Both the position numbers and the translations under genes were made by a program. From assembly GCA_029834535.1 (NCBI GenBank), contig JAQMWT010000314.1:248001-312000 (forward strand): a DNA stretch of 64,000 nt. The letters are read 5' to 3'. Positions 20,442 through 29,932 of this stretch are shown in pieces. The notes under the pieces are model-generated. The model saw only the letters and a list, made by a program, of their open reading frames with translations, did no database searches and was not told the DNA's origin. Origin of the DNA: Chrysophaeum taylorii. Its lineage: Eukaryota > Sar > Pelagophyceae > Pelagomonadales > Pelagomonadaceae. The first letter of the stretch is position 1. Every line of letters starts with the position of its first letter.

Positions 20442-21034
20442 CAGACAGTGATCCTCCAAGCCGTCTACGGCGACCTCGCAGACTATTTCCACGACCCGCG
20501 GCGGCTCTTTCAGCGCGCCATTCTCACGCCCCGTCGAAACGATGTTGTCGATGCTGACAACGCGCGCATGACCGCGGCCTTTTTTTCCCGGAGACGAGGC
20601 GTCGGAGTTCTTTTCGGCCGACTAGGTTGGGTCGGAAGCCGACGCCTCGCTCTTTACAGTCGAGTTTTGAACTCCCTGACAACCAACGGCATGCTGACTT
20701 TGATCGCGAGCTTAAAGTCTTCGCAACCTCGACCCGTCGCACGGCCACTGCAACGGTACCAGATACATGATCGATCGTGTCGTTGTCACCGAGGCTCCTC
20801 CAGCCTGTATCCCTTAAGGCCCGCCGACGCCAAACGATCACCAAGAGCCAGGGCCAGACGCCCCGCGAGGTCGGCATCCTCTTGGCGAAGCCCGTCTTCT
20901 GCCACGTCCAGCTCTACGTGGCTCTCTGTCGATCGGCAACCCCGAGGATATCCTCTTCTGAGTCGACGACTCCACCCTACCCCACACGTGCTGCGCAATA
21001 CTGATAAGCCCCCTCCCAGCGTCTACACGCGCAC
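20442..21034 (+). mobile_element. Helitron helicase C-terminal relic, array copy 4
   Basis: It differs from copy 3 by only a few substitutions (for example CAGCCTGTATCC for CAACCTGTATCC and GGCATCC for GGCGTCC). The following tail is longer than that of copy 3, with extra GGTGAACTTACTGG variants. Confidence 0.75.
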
Positions 21035-21380
21035 TATAGGTAAACTTACTGGGACCAGGTGAACTTACTGGAACCAGGTGAACTTACTGAGGTTAGAGAT
21101 TGGGACTAGAAGAACTTAGAGACCAGGTGAACTTACTGAGACCAAGTGTGAACTTACTGGGGCTTTTAGAGTAAACTCAAAGCTTAGCGGCGTGTGCGGA
21201 TCAAAGCAGCTTTGATTGGCGGGGGTGAGAGCGACGAGCTCGCAGGAGAGTGGGGTGAGTGTGGGTTTACGCCGAACTTACTGGGGTTAGAGATTGGGTT
21301 TACGCCGAATTTACTGGGGTTAGAGATTGGGACTAGGTGAACTTACTGGCCTGCACTTGTCTTAACTACTAATCGACAGA

Positions 21381-21415
<35 letters not shown>

Positions 21416-21480
21416 TTGTCCCTCGATTTAGGGTAAGGATCATGTAGGCGCGAGAGTAAGGATCAGGTAGGCACGAGAGC

Positions 21481-22073
21481 CAGACAGTGATCCTCCAAGC
21501 CGTCTACGGCGACCTCGCAGACTATTTCCACGACCCGCGGCGGCTCTTTCAGCGCGCCATTCTCACGCCCCGTCGAAACGATGTTGTCGATGCTGACAAC
21601 GCGCGCATGACCGCGGCCTTTTTTTCCCGGAGACGAGGCGTCGGAGTTCTTTTCGGCCGACTAGGTTGGGTCGGAAGACGACGCCTCGCTCTCAAGAGTC
21701 GAGTTTTGAACTCCCTGACAACCAACGGCATGCTGACTTTGATCGCGAGCTCAAAGTCTTCGCAACCTCGACCCGTCGCACGGCCACTGCAACGGTACCA
21801 GATACATGATCGATCGTGTCGTTGTCACCGAGGCTCCTCCAACCTGTATCGCTTAAGGCCCGCCTACGCCAAACGATCAACAAGAGCCAGGGCCAGACGT
21901 CCCGCGAGGTCGGCGTCCTCTTGGCGAAGCCCGTCTTCTGCCACGTCCAGCTCGACGTGGCTCTCTGTCGATCGGCAACCCCGAGGATATCCTCTTCTGG
22001 GTCGACGACTCCGCCCTACCCCACACGTGCTGCGCAATGCCGATAAGCCCCCTCCCGGCGTCTACACGCGCAC
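21481..22073 (+). mobile_element. Helitron helicase C-terminal relic, array copy 5
   Basis: This is the same segment with a few private changes (CTCAAGAGTCG for CTTTACAGTCG, GCCTACGCC for GCCGACGCC, and AACAAGAGCC, which restores an INKSQ reading). Its tail leads into the 5' flank of the chitobiase gene. Confidence 0.75.
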
Positions 22074-22476
22074 TATAGGTGAACTTACTGGGACCACGTG
22101 AACTTACTGGGGTTAGAGATTGGGACTAGGTGGACTGAGTGACCAGGTGAAACTGGGACCAGGTGAACATACTGGGGTTTTTAGAGTAAAGGGTTTTTAG
22201 AGTAAACTCAAAGGTTGGCGGCGCGTGCGGACCAAAGCAGCTTAGGTTGGCGGAGGCGAGAGCGACGAGCTCAAAGGAGTTGGTTAGAGCTAGGTGAACT
22301 TACTGACCAGGTGAACTTACTGACCAGGTGAACTTACTGGGGTTAGAGATTGGGACTAGGTGAACTTACTGGCCTGCACTTGTAGTCGCTTATTTTTGAG
22401 CAGCACGCACGCCTTTTCTACTAGTACTTGTACTAGAGGTCATGTTGGTACGCATTCCACGTGCGTAGAGGTTAGG

Positions 22477-24006
22477 ATGATGATGAGCGCGTGGGTCCTT
22501 GTGGTCGTGTCGTTGACGGCCAACGTCTTCCTGACCTTCGTCGCTCTGAAAAAAAAAGAGCTCGTGTTTGAAGAAGAAGAAGAAGAAGAAGAAGAAGGGA
22601 GATCTCCTTCTTCTTCTGTAGGGGGGGATCTGGAGACGGAGGTCGCGGGGGCAATTCGACGACGGCAAAACTCGTCGATCTGGAGGTCGTTCGACAACCT
22701 GAGCGAACACGTCGCCGCTATCGAGGCACTGCTGCCGTCGCTCCTCGAGAGCGTCGCTTCGAGCGAGTCCTCGTGCGCATGCGAGAACGCTAGTCTGTGC
22801 GCGCGCATCGCGCCGCGACCGGACAAGGAGGTTCTGGGATACGGGGGTAGTGTTCTTGACCTCGCGCGCGGCGGCGCGGTGGAGCGGAAGCACTGGAAGA
22901 CGATCGCTGCGCGACTCACGACCGTCGTCGGCGGAGCCTACTCGGACAACTGGAGCAGCGATCGGTTGTGCGACGCACACGCGAACGGCGTGCGATTTTT
23001 GCTCGGGAACCCGTCGGCGTCGGCGAACCTACCAAAGTGCCAGAGCGAGTGCGGATGCGCCGAGTGGTGCGACGCCTGCGACCGACCTCCGTACTGGAAC
23101 TGCTTCTTCAACACCACCAACGTTGCAGTCTGGATCGCTGAAGCGCTCGAGAAGGTCGGCAGCCGTCGGGCCGACGGTTTGGTGTTCGACGTCGAGAGTC
23201 ACGCCCACGGCTACGCGCCGTACGTGGGGACACAAGTGTTCTACGACGCGTATGGCTTGTTTGGCGCGACGTATACGGCGCTCGTTGCCTTGACGACCAG
23301 CACGGCGCGCCTGGTATTGCCGGGAGCAATTTTTGGCGCAGCGGTCGCGTGGGCGCCGACGGGCGTCGACGGCAGATTCTACGACTACGCCGGCCTCGCC
23401 GCGGGCCTGGACTTTTTGTTTGTGATGGACTACTGCGTTCGGAGCCAGGTCTACGATCGCTGCGTCGCTCACGGGAACGGATATATGGACGTCACCCACG
23501 GGTGGCAGCAGTACCTCGCCGCCGGCGTTCCGTCGAATAAGTTATTTGCCGGCGTTAATTGGGCGGGCCAGTCGTGGCCCTGCATCGATACCGACGATCA
23601 CGTCGACGTGTGCCGGGTGCCTCTCGAGGGGGGGGACGGCTTCCGGGGAGTCAATTGCACCGACGCCGTAGCCTCGGAGATTGACTTTAGCGACGCGCAG
23701 GCCATCCTTCGGAACCGCTCTCGTCATCAAAAGCGGCTCGTCGCGGAACGCCGATTCGACCCCTACACCAAGCTCGCCTACTTCAATTGGCGCTCCGAGT
23801 CCGGTGGTTTGCTCCACCAGACCTGGTTTGACGACGTCGAGGCCCTCACCCACAAGTACGCCGCCGCCGCGACCCTCCGCCTCGGCGGCGTCGGTCCCTG
23901 GACCTTCACCAAGCTCAACTACTCCTCCTCCGACCCCCTCGTCTTCAACGACACCACGGCCATGTGGACGGCCCTCGACGTCTACCTCGAAGAAGAAGGG
24001 AGATGA
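22477..24006 (+). CDS. GH18 di-N-acetylchitobiase-like glycosidase, membrane-anchored
   Basis: The 509-aa protein starts at the first of three tandem ATGs (22477). Residues 4-25 form an uncleaved-looking signal anchor (AWVLVVVSLTANVFLTFVAL followed by KKK), then a Glu run. From about residue 120 it follows the di-N-acetylchitobiase (CTBS) pattern: the GH18 catalytic motif DGLVFDVES near residue 234, the strand FLFVMDYCVRSQVYDRCVAH, KLFAGVNWAGQSWPCIDTDD and the C-terminal KLAYFNWRSESGGLLHQTWF. CTBS removes GlcNAc from the reducing end of chitobiose cores in lysosomes. The catalytic Glu is present, while the first Asp of the usual DxxDxDxE is Asp-Gly-Leu-Val-Phe, a variant spacing seen in this branch. 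The many Cys and NxT/S sites fit a secretory-pathway or vacuolar enzyme. The upstream 95 bp is the end of the Helitron-derived array. Confidence 0.85.
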   Translation: MMMSAWVLVVVSLTANVFLTFVALKKKELVFEEEEEEEEEGRSPSSSVGGDLETEVAGAIRRRQNSSIWRSFDNLSEHVAAIEALLPSLLESVASSESSCACENASLCARIAPRPDKEVLGYGGSVLDLARGGAVERKHWKTIAARLTTVVGGAYSDNWSSDRLCDAHANGVRFLLGNPSASANLPKCQSECGCAEWCDACDRPPYWNCFFNTTNVAVWIAEALEKVGSRRADGLVFDVESHAHGYAPYVGTQVFYDAYGLFGATYTALVALTTSTARLVLPGAIFGAAVAWAPTGVDGRFYDYAGLAAGLDFLFVMDYCVRSQVYDRCVAHGNGYMDVTHGWQQYLAAGVPSNKLFAGVNWAGQSWPCIDTDDHVDVCRVPLEGGDGFRGVNCTDAVASEIDFSDAQAILRNRSRHQKRLVAERRFDPYTKLAYFNWRSESGGLLHQTWFDDVEALTHKYAAAATLRLGGVGPWTFTKLNYSSSDPLVFNDTTAMWTALDVYLEEEGR

Positions 24007-24173
24007 CCTGAGATTCAAACAACGAGTAGTAACGTCTGGAAGCGGTCGTTTGAACACACGAGTTCTGGGGACACACAAGGGGCTTTTTGTTTCAAAAAGA
24101 AGCGTTCTTCTTTCTCTTGGAAACATTTTTTGCCACCACCGACCCACCGACCCACCAGAATAATAAGAAGCTG

Positions 24174-26153
24174 ATGGGGCTGTGCAACAGCGTGCGCCGA
24201 GGAGACGTGGTAAAGGCGGCGGCGGCGGCGGCGCCTCGAGGAGGAGAAGAAAAAGAACAACAACAACAACAACAACAACAACGAGCAGAAGATGTGAAGG
24301 AAGAAGATCTGCCGGCGTCGGCTTCTCTGGACGCCGTGCTGGACAAGGCGAAGCGCATGAAGTTGCTCCGGAACAAGGAGATGGTGATGAGGCAGGTCGA
24401 GAGCGGCGTGGTGAGTCCCAAGTCGGCGGCGATGCACTGGGACCGCGCCGTGCGCGAGTTCGACGAGGCAATCACGTCGACCGCTCACCACGACGAACTC
24501 GTGGAGGCGATGGAGGAGGCAGAATTGTCGCCGGTGCGGTGCAGGCAGCTGTCGTACGTCCGGAGACTGAACACCGCGCTGTCGATGGTCGAATTTCGCG
24601 CAACAAACAATTTTGAGGATCCTATGATGATGTCCTCGACCGAGCGCAGCGCTACCCCCCCCGAGGGATTCGCGGGGTGGGTTTCGTACGTCGTCGTCGA
24701 GTGCGGCGAACGCGGGTTAATCCTAAACAAAACCGCATCGAAGGATCCTGTCGAGCCAAACGTGTGCTTTGCCGCGGGGGACAGGCTCTTTGGCCTCGAC
24801 GACGAAGAGACCGACGCGACCGCCCTGTACAAAAGCGGAAAGGTGTTTCTGGAGGTGACCGACGGCGCGCAGCGCGGGTTCGTGCGTCGCGTGCGGCGGG
24901 TCTGGGACTACGACGGGGCGAAACCAAGCAAGGGTGAGGACGACGACGACGTCAAGTGCAGGTTCCTGGTGGTCCCCGAGGCATCGGCCGCGCAGATGCG
25001 GGTGTTGGCGCCCGCCCCGGAACCGTTCGAGATCAAGGCCGCGCGGCTCGAGTCGATGGTTCGTTCGCTGAGGTACCCGTGGGAAGCCGGTCAGACGTTG
25101 GTCGTCGTGACGCGGAAAGGTATGGGCCGCGCGTTGCTGGACCAAACCAGCGGCCTCTCGACGCGCGACTTCCGCCAGACGTGGCGGTTCGGTATCGTCG
25201 GCGAGCACGCGAGGGACGACGGCGGAGTAACGCGCGAAGTCTGGAATCTCGCGATCGCCGAGATATTTTCGCCGTCGTTTGGGTTGTGGCGGTACGCCGC
25301 CACAGACAACGTCACGGTCCAGATCCGGCCGGATGCAGAGGACAACCAAAAGTACTACGGGGTCGGAAGGCTCGTGGGCAAGGCCCTGCTCGACAAGCAG
25401 CCGATCTCCGCTCTCCTGAGCAGGCCGATGCTCAAGCACATCCTCGGCTTGCCGGTGACCTTTTCGGATCTCGAATTCGTCGACGCGGCGCTCCACCACT
25501 CCTGCAAGTACCTCTTGGACAACGAGGGGGCCGACAACTTGTGTCTGATGTTCGACCACCGCGACCGCGACTCGAAACAGACCCACGAACTCGGGAAGGG
25601 GGGAAGGTCGAGGCCCGTCACCGACGAGAACAAGGACGAATTCGTGGCTCGACTTTTTAAGTATGCGATGATGGACCAGATCGCCAAGCCCCTCGCCGCT
25701 TTTCTTCGCGGCATCTACGAGATCCTCCCCCTCGAGATACTCTCCAACGCGGGACTCGCCGCGGGGGACTTGGAGCTATTGATCTCGGGACTCGATCGAA
25801 TCGACATTCGGGACTGGAAGAAGCACACAACGCTCTCCGGCGGCCTCTACCGCTCGGCCCCCGTCGTCGCCTACTTCTGGTCCTACGTCTCCGACCTCTC
25901 GGACGCGCGTCGCGCTAAACTCCTTCAGTTTGTCACGGGAACCACGCGGCTCCCGCCGGGCGGCTTCCGCGACCTCCAGGGCAGGGACGGCGAGCCTAAA
26001 AGGTTCGAACTCCGCGGCAAGCACCAACCCCCACCCTGCGCCCACACCTGCTTCAACACGCTCGACCTTCCAAAGTACACCAGCAAAGCCGCCCTCGCAG
26101 ATGCCTTCGACACCATCCTCGACGCCGACGTCGCCTTCTTCTCCTGTGTTTAA
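24174..26153 (+). CDS. HECT-type E3 ubiquitin ligase with N-terminal lipidation signal
   Basis: The 659-aa product begins MGLCNSVRRG, which fits N-myristoylation at Gly2 (with Ser6) plus possible palmitoylation at Cys4. It is the reason for choosing ATG 24174 over the upstream frame. Residues about 20-40 contain Ala and Gln runs. Residues about 155-280 hold a compact unknown domain (GWVSYVVVECGERGLILNKT), possibly PDZ-like. The C-terminal HECT domain runs from about 320 to the end: WRFGIVGEHARDDGGVTREVW, YYGVGRLVGKALLDKQPI, PVTDENKDEFV and the catalytic site HTCFNTLDLPKYTS with the active Cys near residue 625. HECT ligases accept ubiquitin on this Cys from an E2 and pass it to a substrate. 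A lipid anchor would place it at membranes. The open stretch has no frame-breaking intron. Confidence 0.93.
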   Translation: MGLCNSVRRGDVVKAAAAAAPRGGEEKEQQQQQQQQRAEDVKEEDLPASASLDAVLDKAKRMKLLRNKEMVMRQVESGVVSPKSAAMHWDRAVREFDEAITSTAHHDELVEAMEEAELSPVRCRQLSYVRRLNTALSMVEFRATNNFEDPMMMSSTERSATPPEGFAGWVSYVVVECGERGLILNKTASKDPVEPNVCFAAGDRLFGLDDEETDATALYKSGKVFLEVTDGAQRGFVRRVRRVWDYDGAKPSKGEDDDDVKCRFLVVPEASAAQMRVLAPAPEPFEIKAARLESMVRSLRYPWEAGQTLVVVTRKGMGRALLDQTSGLSTRDFRQTWRFGIVGEHARDDGGVTREVWNLAIAEIFSPSFGLWRYAATDNVTVQIRPDAEDNQKYYGVGRLVGKALLDKQPISALLSRPMLKHILGLPVTFSDLEFVDAALHHSCKYLLDNEGADNLCLMFDHRDRDSKQTHELGKGGRSRPVTDENKDEFVARLFKYAMMDQIAKPLAAFLRGIYEILPLEILSNAGLAAGDLELLISGLDRIDIRDWKKHTTLSGGLYRSAPVVAYFWSYVSDLSDARRAKLLQFVTGTTRLPPGGFRDLQGRDGEPKRFELRGKHQPPPCAHTCFNTLDLPKYTSKAALADAFDTILDADVAFFSCV

Positions 26154-27120
26154 CAACATAACCAACTGCGGACGAGGAGGAGTAAGATTTTTTTTGGATT
26201 TATATTCTAGTGGATGTGGCACGAGGCACAACAATTTTGTCTGCGCGAGAGATCGGACGGACGAGGTTTTTTTGCGCTTTATAATATTTTATCTGGGAGC
26301 CGCGGCTTGAGGATGTCCTTGCGCATCATCTCGAAAGGCGTCGTCGAGTCCGAAGCTTGCTGAACGGGGCCAGGAGAGGATTTAGAAGTTCACCTGCAGC
26401 AGCAGCAGCCTGGGGCGCCCCGTCGGTTAGAACAAAAACAATGACGACGCTTGCGTTTGCGTGCCCCCCCTCTTTCCAGTCGATATATTTTAATAGTCCT
26501 CGTTTCTAAAGTATTAATCATGAGTTCGGCCTCAGGTGAATATAGTCGGCACAACATGCTATCGACCCCCCAGACTCGTCGTCGCGTTAATATCGTCGCT
26601 CGCTCGCTGTGAGTCCAAAGTGCACTTCCTATAGATGCCGGCCGCGCTTGGTCCAGAGGGCTGACCCGGCAGGCGTCGTGCGGTTTTTTTTTGCCGAGCA
26701 CGCTGTCGCCAAGAAACTGGAGCGCAAACACCCCCCTAATTCGTCCGTAGCAGTCTCCTCGAATTTGCAGTTATGGACCTCGTCCCGATACTCCCCCTCT
26801 TAAAGTCTACGCGTAGGACGTCGGAAGGGAATCCGGTCTTCTCTCTCTCGAAAGCTGGCAGTGATGCCCATTCTCACTCCCAACTTTTAAATCCTTGTGT
26901 CCTACATCACGAGCGCGCCAACATACTCAAGCTAGTCAACGACCGTCTTCAAACCGGCGTCTTGCAACAACATCATAGAGACTGAACCTAGAGCCCGCTC
27001 GAAGCTCGCGCGCCAATCCCATCCCATCCCATCCGGGGTGCGAACGAAGCCCTTCGCCTGACGCGCTCTCTCCACATCCTCAAAAAACACCACGTTACTC
27101 TCGGTACAGGTGTTCCTGGC
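26154..27120. other. Intergenic, no gene seen
   Basis: This 967-bp stretch lies between the stops of the HECT gene and the convergent eL38 gene. It contains a GCA run (about 26394-26411) and short frames on both strands without motifs. CCCATCCCATCC near 27017 is a small pentamer repeat. Confidence 0.4.
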
Positions 27121-27330
27121 TTAAATATCCTTGCGCGTCAAGCCCGGCGGCAGCGACTGCGTCAACTTGTCCGCCTTCTCGGCGTCCTGGACGCGGAGTG
27201 TGTAGAGATAGCGCGAGCACCGAATCTTAAACTTGACGACGTCCTTGGTCTTCTTGATCTTCACCGACTTGGCATCCCGCCTCCGTGCCTTCTGGAGAAA
27301 GTCCCGAATGTCGCTGATCTCCTTAGGCAT
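27121..27330 (-). CDS. RPL38: Large ribosomal subunit protein eL38
   Basis: The 69-aa product matches eL38 along its whole length: it starts [20 protein letters not shown], continues [20 protein letters not shown], and ends [10 protein letters not shown]. It is a cytosolic 60S protein near the exit side of the ribosome. It is intron-free here. Upstream on its strand, about 45-70 bp away, is TTAGGGTTAAACGAAC, a variant of the AGGGTAA motif found at other starts, next to a TTA/TAA microsatellite. It diverges from the Tudor-like gene whose first exon begins at 27676. Confidence 0.96.
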   Translation of the reverse strand: MPKEISDIRDFLQKARRRDAKSVKIKKTKDVVKFKIRCSRYLYTLRVQDAEKADKLTQSLPPGLTRKDI

Positions 27331-27675
27331 CTCGCTCTTCTTGTCTTGCGCTCGCTGATTCCAGTTCGTTTAACCCTAATAGGGTTATTATTATTATTAA
27401 GGCGCGAACTCAAAGGGGAGTGGAAAGGGGGGGTCGATCGGCACCAGTATTAGGGTAAGTGTCATAATCCTTTCTTTCGCTTGTGAACCCTCTCTTGTGG
27501 CTCAAAAAAAACGTTGCTTGCGTCAAGTTGTTTTATTTATTATGTTGAAGGAAGGAAGCGCCTTGCGGCATCATATATCCGTTGGCCCGTTTACAGGACC
27601 GTTGGTCTCATCTCCCACTGGACGTTTCCGCAAGAGCACGACTATTTATCTTCTGCTCAAACATCGAGAGGAATA
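27331..27675. promoter_or_regulatory. Divergent intergenic region eL38 / Tudor-like gene
   Basis: The 345 bp hold the presumed promoters of two divergent genes. Visible elements are CCCTAATAGGG (a short palindrome at about 27371), a TTA run, and TTAGGGTAAGTG near 27450. No further gene was found. Confidence 0.35.
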
Positions 27676-28839
27676 ATGACCAAGGCCGTGAAGGTGACGA
27701 ACAACCGGAACAGCGCGATGCCGAACTCGATGAAGGAGGGCGAGCCGTCGCTCGGTGCGTGCGTGTCGAGGCGCGATAAATAAATGACTTTGTCTCCCAC
27801 AGCAACGATAGTTCGAGATAGGGTGTCGAAGCGCGTCGGGGTCGTCGAGAGCATCAAGGTCGGGGGGTGGCGGGTCGTGCGGTACGAGGACGGGGAGAGC
27901 CGACTGCGGCGGTCGGGAAATCTGGCGTACGTCGAGCGGAACGCGAACATTCCTGCCGCGCTCGCGGCGATGAAAGAGGATATCTTGGCGCGGCTCAAGG
28001 CGAAGGAAGACCAGGCCAAAGCTCGGGCTGCGCTGAAGAAACGGCAGCGGCCCGACGCGGCCGCGCGGTCGGGTAAGAAGGCTGCGGTGAGCGACGAGCC
28101 GGAATTCCTGATAAACGAGCCGTCGGTGGGCAAGGTCGTGCAGGCCAAGGACACGGGGGAGGTGGGCGTGGTGTGCCAGGTCAAGTGCAGCGGGTGGCGC
28201 GTCATACGGACCGAGAAAAGCGACGAGGACATCGTGAAGAGGCCGACGCAGCTGTGCTACGCCAAGCCGCGGGTCGCGGCGCTCGTCTCGGTCGAGTCGA
28301 TCTTGCGTCGGTACAGATGTAAGCCGAGCAAGATTCTTCCGGGTGTCGGCGACGCTTTCGTCTTGCTCCGCGACGACGAGACTTGGCGCCGCGGCTTGGT
28401 CTCGAGCGTGCGACGGGCCGACGATTCGAGCGACTTCGAGGTCATGTTGACGCTGCGATTCGAGGACGGCGGCTGCGCGGACGAGAAGTGGCCGCCGCTC
28501 GCCGAACGACGCCTCTTCGAAGCGACGAGCTCTCGCGTCCCAAAGTGCATCGCCAAACCTCCCCAGGATCTCGTCGGCTACGCGACACGCCTCGACGGCC
28601 GCTGCGTCTCCGTCGTCGGCTTCGCCCGCCGCGCCGACCGCAACGCCGCCCTTCTATTGGTCAAGTTCGAAGACGACGACTCCGTTGCCGAGGTCGACGC
28701 TGCGAGGGTCCGCGCGGCGATGCTCGAGGCAGAGCAGGCCCATCGCGTCTGCCCCTACGCAAACCCGGCAACCCAAGTTTCCATCCCCGCGTGCCGAGCC
28801 TCCAGCGCCGACGACGACGACGACCAACTCGACAACTGA
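27676..28839 (+). CDS. Two-exon gene, protein with two Tudor/SH3-like repeats
   Basis: Exon 1 is 27676-27754 and exon 2 is 27803-28839. The 48-nt intron starts GTGCGT and ends TGTCTCCCACAG. Joined in phase 1 they give 371 aa starting MTKAVKVTNNRNSAMPNSMK. The ATG at 27784, which also opens exon 2, lies inside this intron. Two matching barrel-like repeats follow: GVVESIKVGGWRVVRYEDGE (about residues 38-57) and GVVCQVKCSGWRVIRTEKSD (about 143-162), each followed by Arg-rich and LxY positions. A third, weaker copy may lie near residues 215-245 (WRRGLVSSV...EVMLTLRFEDG). Between repeats 1 and 2 is a Lys/Ala-rich helix. The shape suggests a chromatin or nucleic-acid adaptor, but there is no specific match. 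The tail is poly-Asp. Confidence 0.65.
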
Positions 28840-29932
28840 CCCCTCCTCTTCTGGTTGTCCTTGGCATGATATACCCCTCCCCTCCGAGTGGAGTGGAGTG
28901 AAGTGGAGTGGAGGCGGCGCTTTATTTCGACTCATTCAATTTAAACACTGTCGTCGGCTTGCAACAAGCCTGGGAGTTCCTCTAGGTTGGCGCATGCCAA
29001 GCGAGGACCACATCGCGTGCCAAGCGAGGACTTACATCGCGCGCCAAGCGAGGACCACATCGCGTGCCAAGATCGCGCGCCAAGCGAGGACCACATCGCG
29101 TGCCAAGATCGCGTGCCAAGCGAGGACCACATCGCGTGCCAAGCGAGGACCACGTCGCGTGCCAAGCGAGGAATTACATCGCGTGCAAAGCGAGGACTTG
29201 CATCGCGTGCCAAGCGAGGACCACATCGCGTGCCAAGCGAGGACCACATCGCGTGGTAAGCGAGGACCACATCGCGTGCCATGCGAGGACATCGCGTGCC
29301 AAGCTCGAATGCAGCTAAATATCCGCGTCTCCGCAGACGAAACGACGGCTATCCCCTCCTTCTGAGCAGCACGAGGGCTTCATTCACATTTGATCCGCGC
29401 CTGTCGTTGTATCAACCTCGCCTCGCCTCGCCTCCTTCGGCGCCTTCTGCTTCAGGACTGCGACAGCGTGCTGAGGTCGCCTCCGCGCCCGATACCTCCT
29501 CCGGTCCCTCTTGCCAAAACCGAGGCTTTCCTTCTTTCTTTCTTTCTTTCGACCTTGTCGGCGTCGCCTGAAAACTCGATGTCGCGCCTCGCCCGGCGTC
29601 TCCTGCCGACCACTTGCGCCACAACCTTCCCGCCTCCGCACACTACCCGTGAGCCACCTCTCCTCGCCGGCCGCGGCCGTCCTTCCCCCCTCTGGGGTTA
29701 TGACAACGCCGACATCGACGGCATTGCCTCTGATATGAGGACGTCGGGGAGTTTTTCCTCCACAAAACATCGACCGCCAAGGGGTTCTCCTCGTCCTCCT
29801 CGCGCTACCCCGGGCGACGCCCTCGGCTCGCGTGGTGGATCGCATGCCTCATACTTGCGCCGCGTGCTTCGTGGCGCTAGGTTTCAAACTGTAGTATTTT
29901 GCGAACTCAGTGACGTGGCACGTTGACCGCCG
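28840..29932. other. Intergenic region with a minisatellite
   Basis: It contains a GTGGAGTGGAGTGAA block (about 28885-28912), the minisatellite at 28990-29312 and a TTTC run near 29535-29550. Open frames of up to about 178 codons on both strands in 29380-29930 overlap each other, are Arg/Pro/Ser-rich and have no motifs; I do not support any as a gene. Confidence 0.4.
28990..29312 (+). repeat. 23-bp minisatellite
   Basis: About 13 tandem copies of GCCAAGCGAGGACCACATCG plus CGT are seen, with variants in which ACCA is changed (ACTTACATC, AATTACATC) and two short 13-bp forms (GCCAAGATCGCGC and GCCAAGATCGCGT). All six frames are open through it, which produces several false reading frames. Confidence 0.9.

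Larger units (their letters stand above)
17291..22382 (+). repeat. Five-copy tandem array of a ~1.0-kb unit derived from a Helitron
   Basis: The marker CTACTAATCGACAGATG recurs at 17291, 18288, 19298, 20323 and 21366, giving unit lengths of about 997, 1010, 1025, 1043 and 1017 bp. Every unit has the same order: a TCTG/TTTG microsatellite, TTTAGGGTAAGGATCAGG, a ~595-bp piece of Helitron helicase, then a ~300-400-bp tail made of variants of GGTGAACTTACTGG and GGGACCAG. Units 2-5 are more alike than unit 1, which has an extra CCAG in the helicase part and single-base differences. All units are in the same direction. The last ends 95 bp before the start of the chitobiase gene, in whose leader it breaks off after GCCTGCACTTGT. 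Confidence 0.9.

Noticed and set aside
19423-21062. 204-codon open frames inside array units
   Set aside because: They result from frame-shifted translation of broken Helitron helicase; the correct helicase blocks lie in different frames.
17291-22382. CRISPR array
   Set aside because: Units are about 1 kb and contain transposon sequence; this is a eukaryotic genome with introns.
27784-27802. ATG 27784 as the start of the Tudor-like gene
   Set aside because: It lies inside a well-formed 48-nt intron ending TCTCCCACAG; the upstream exon supplies a better N-terminus.
28987-29320. Repeat-protein genes of 84-113 codons on both strands
   Set aside because: All six frames are open because the 23-bp minisatellite lacks stops; there is no start context or flanking conserved sequence.
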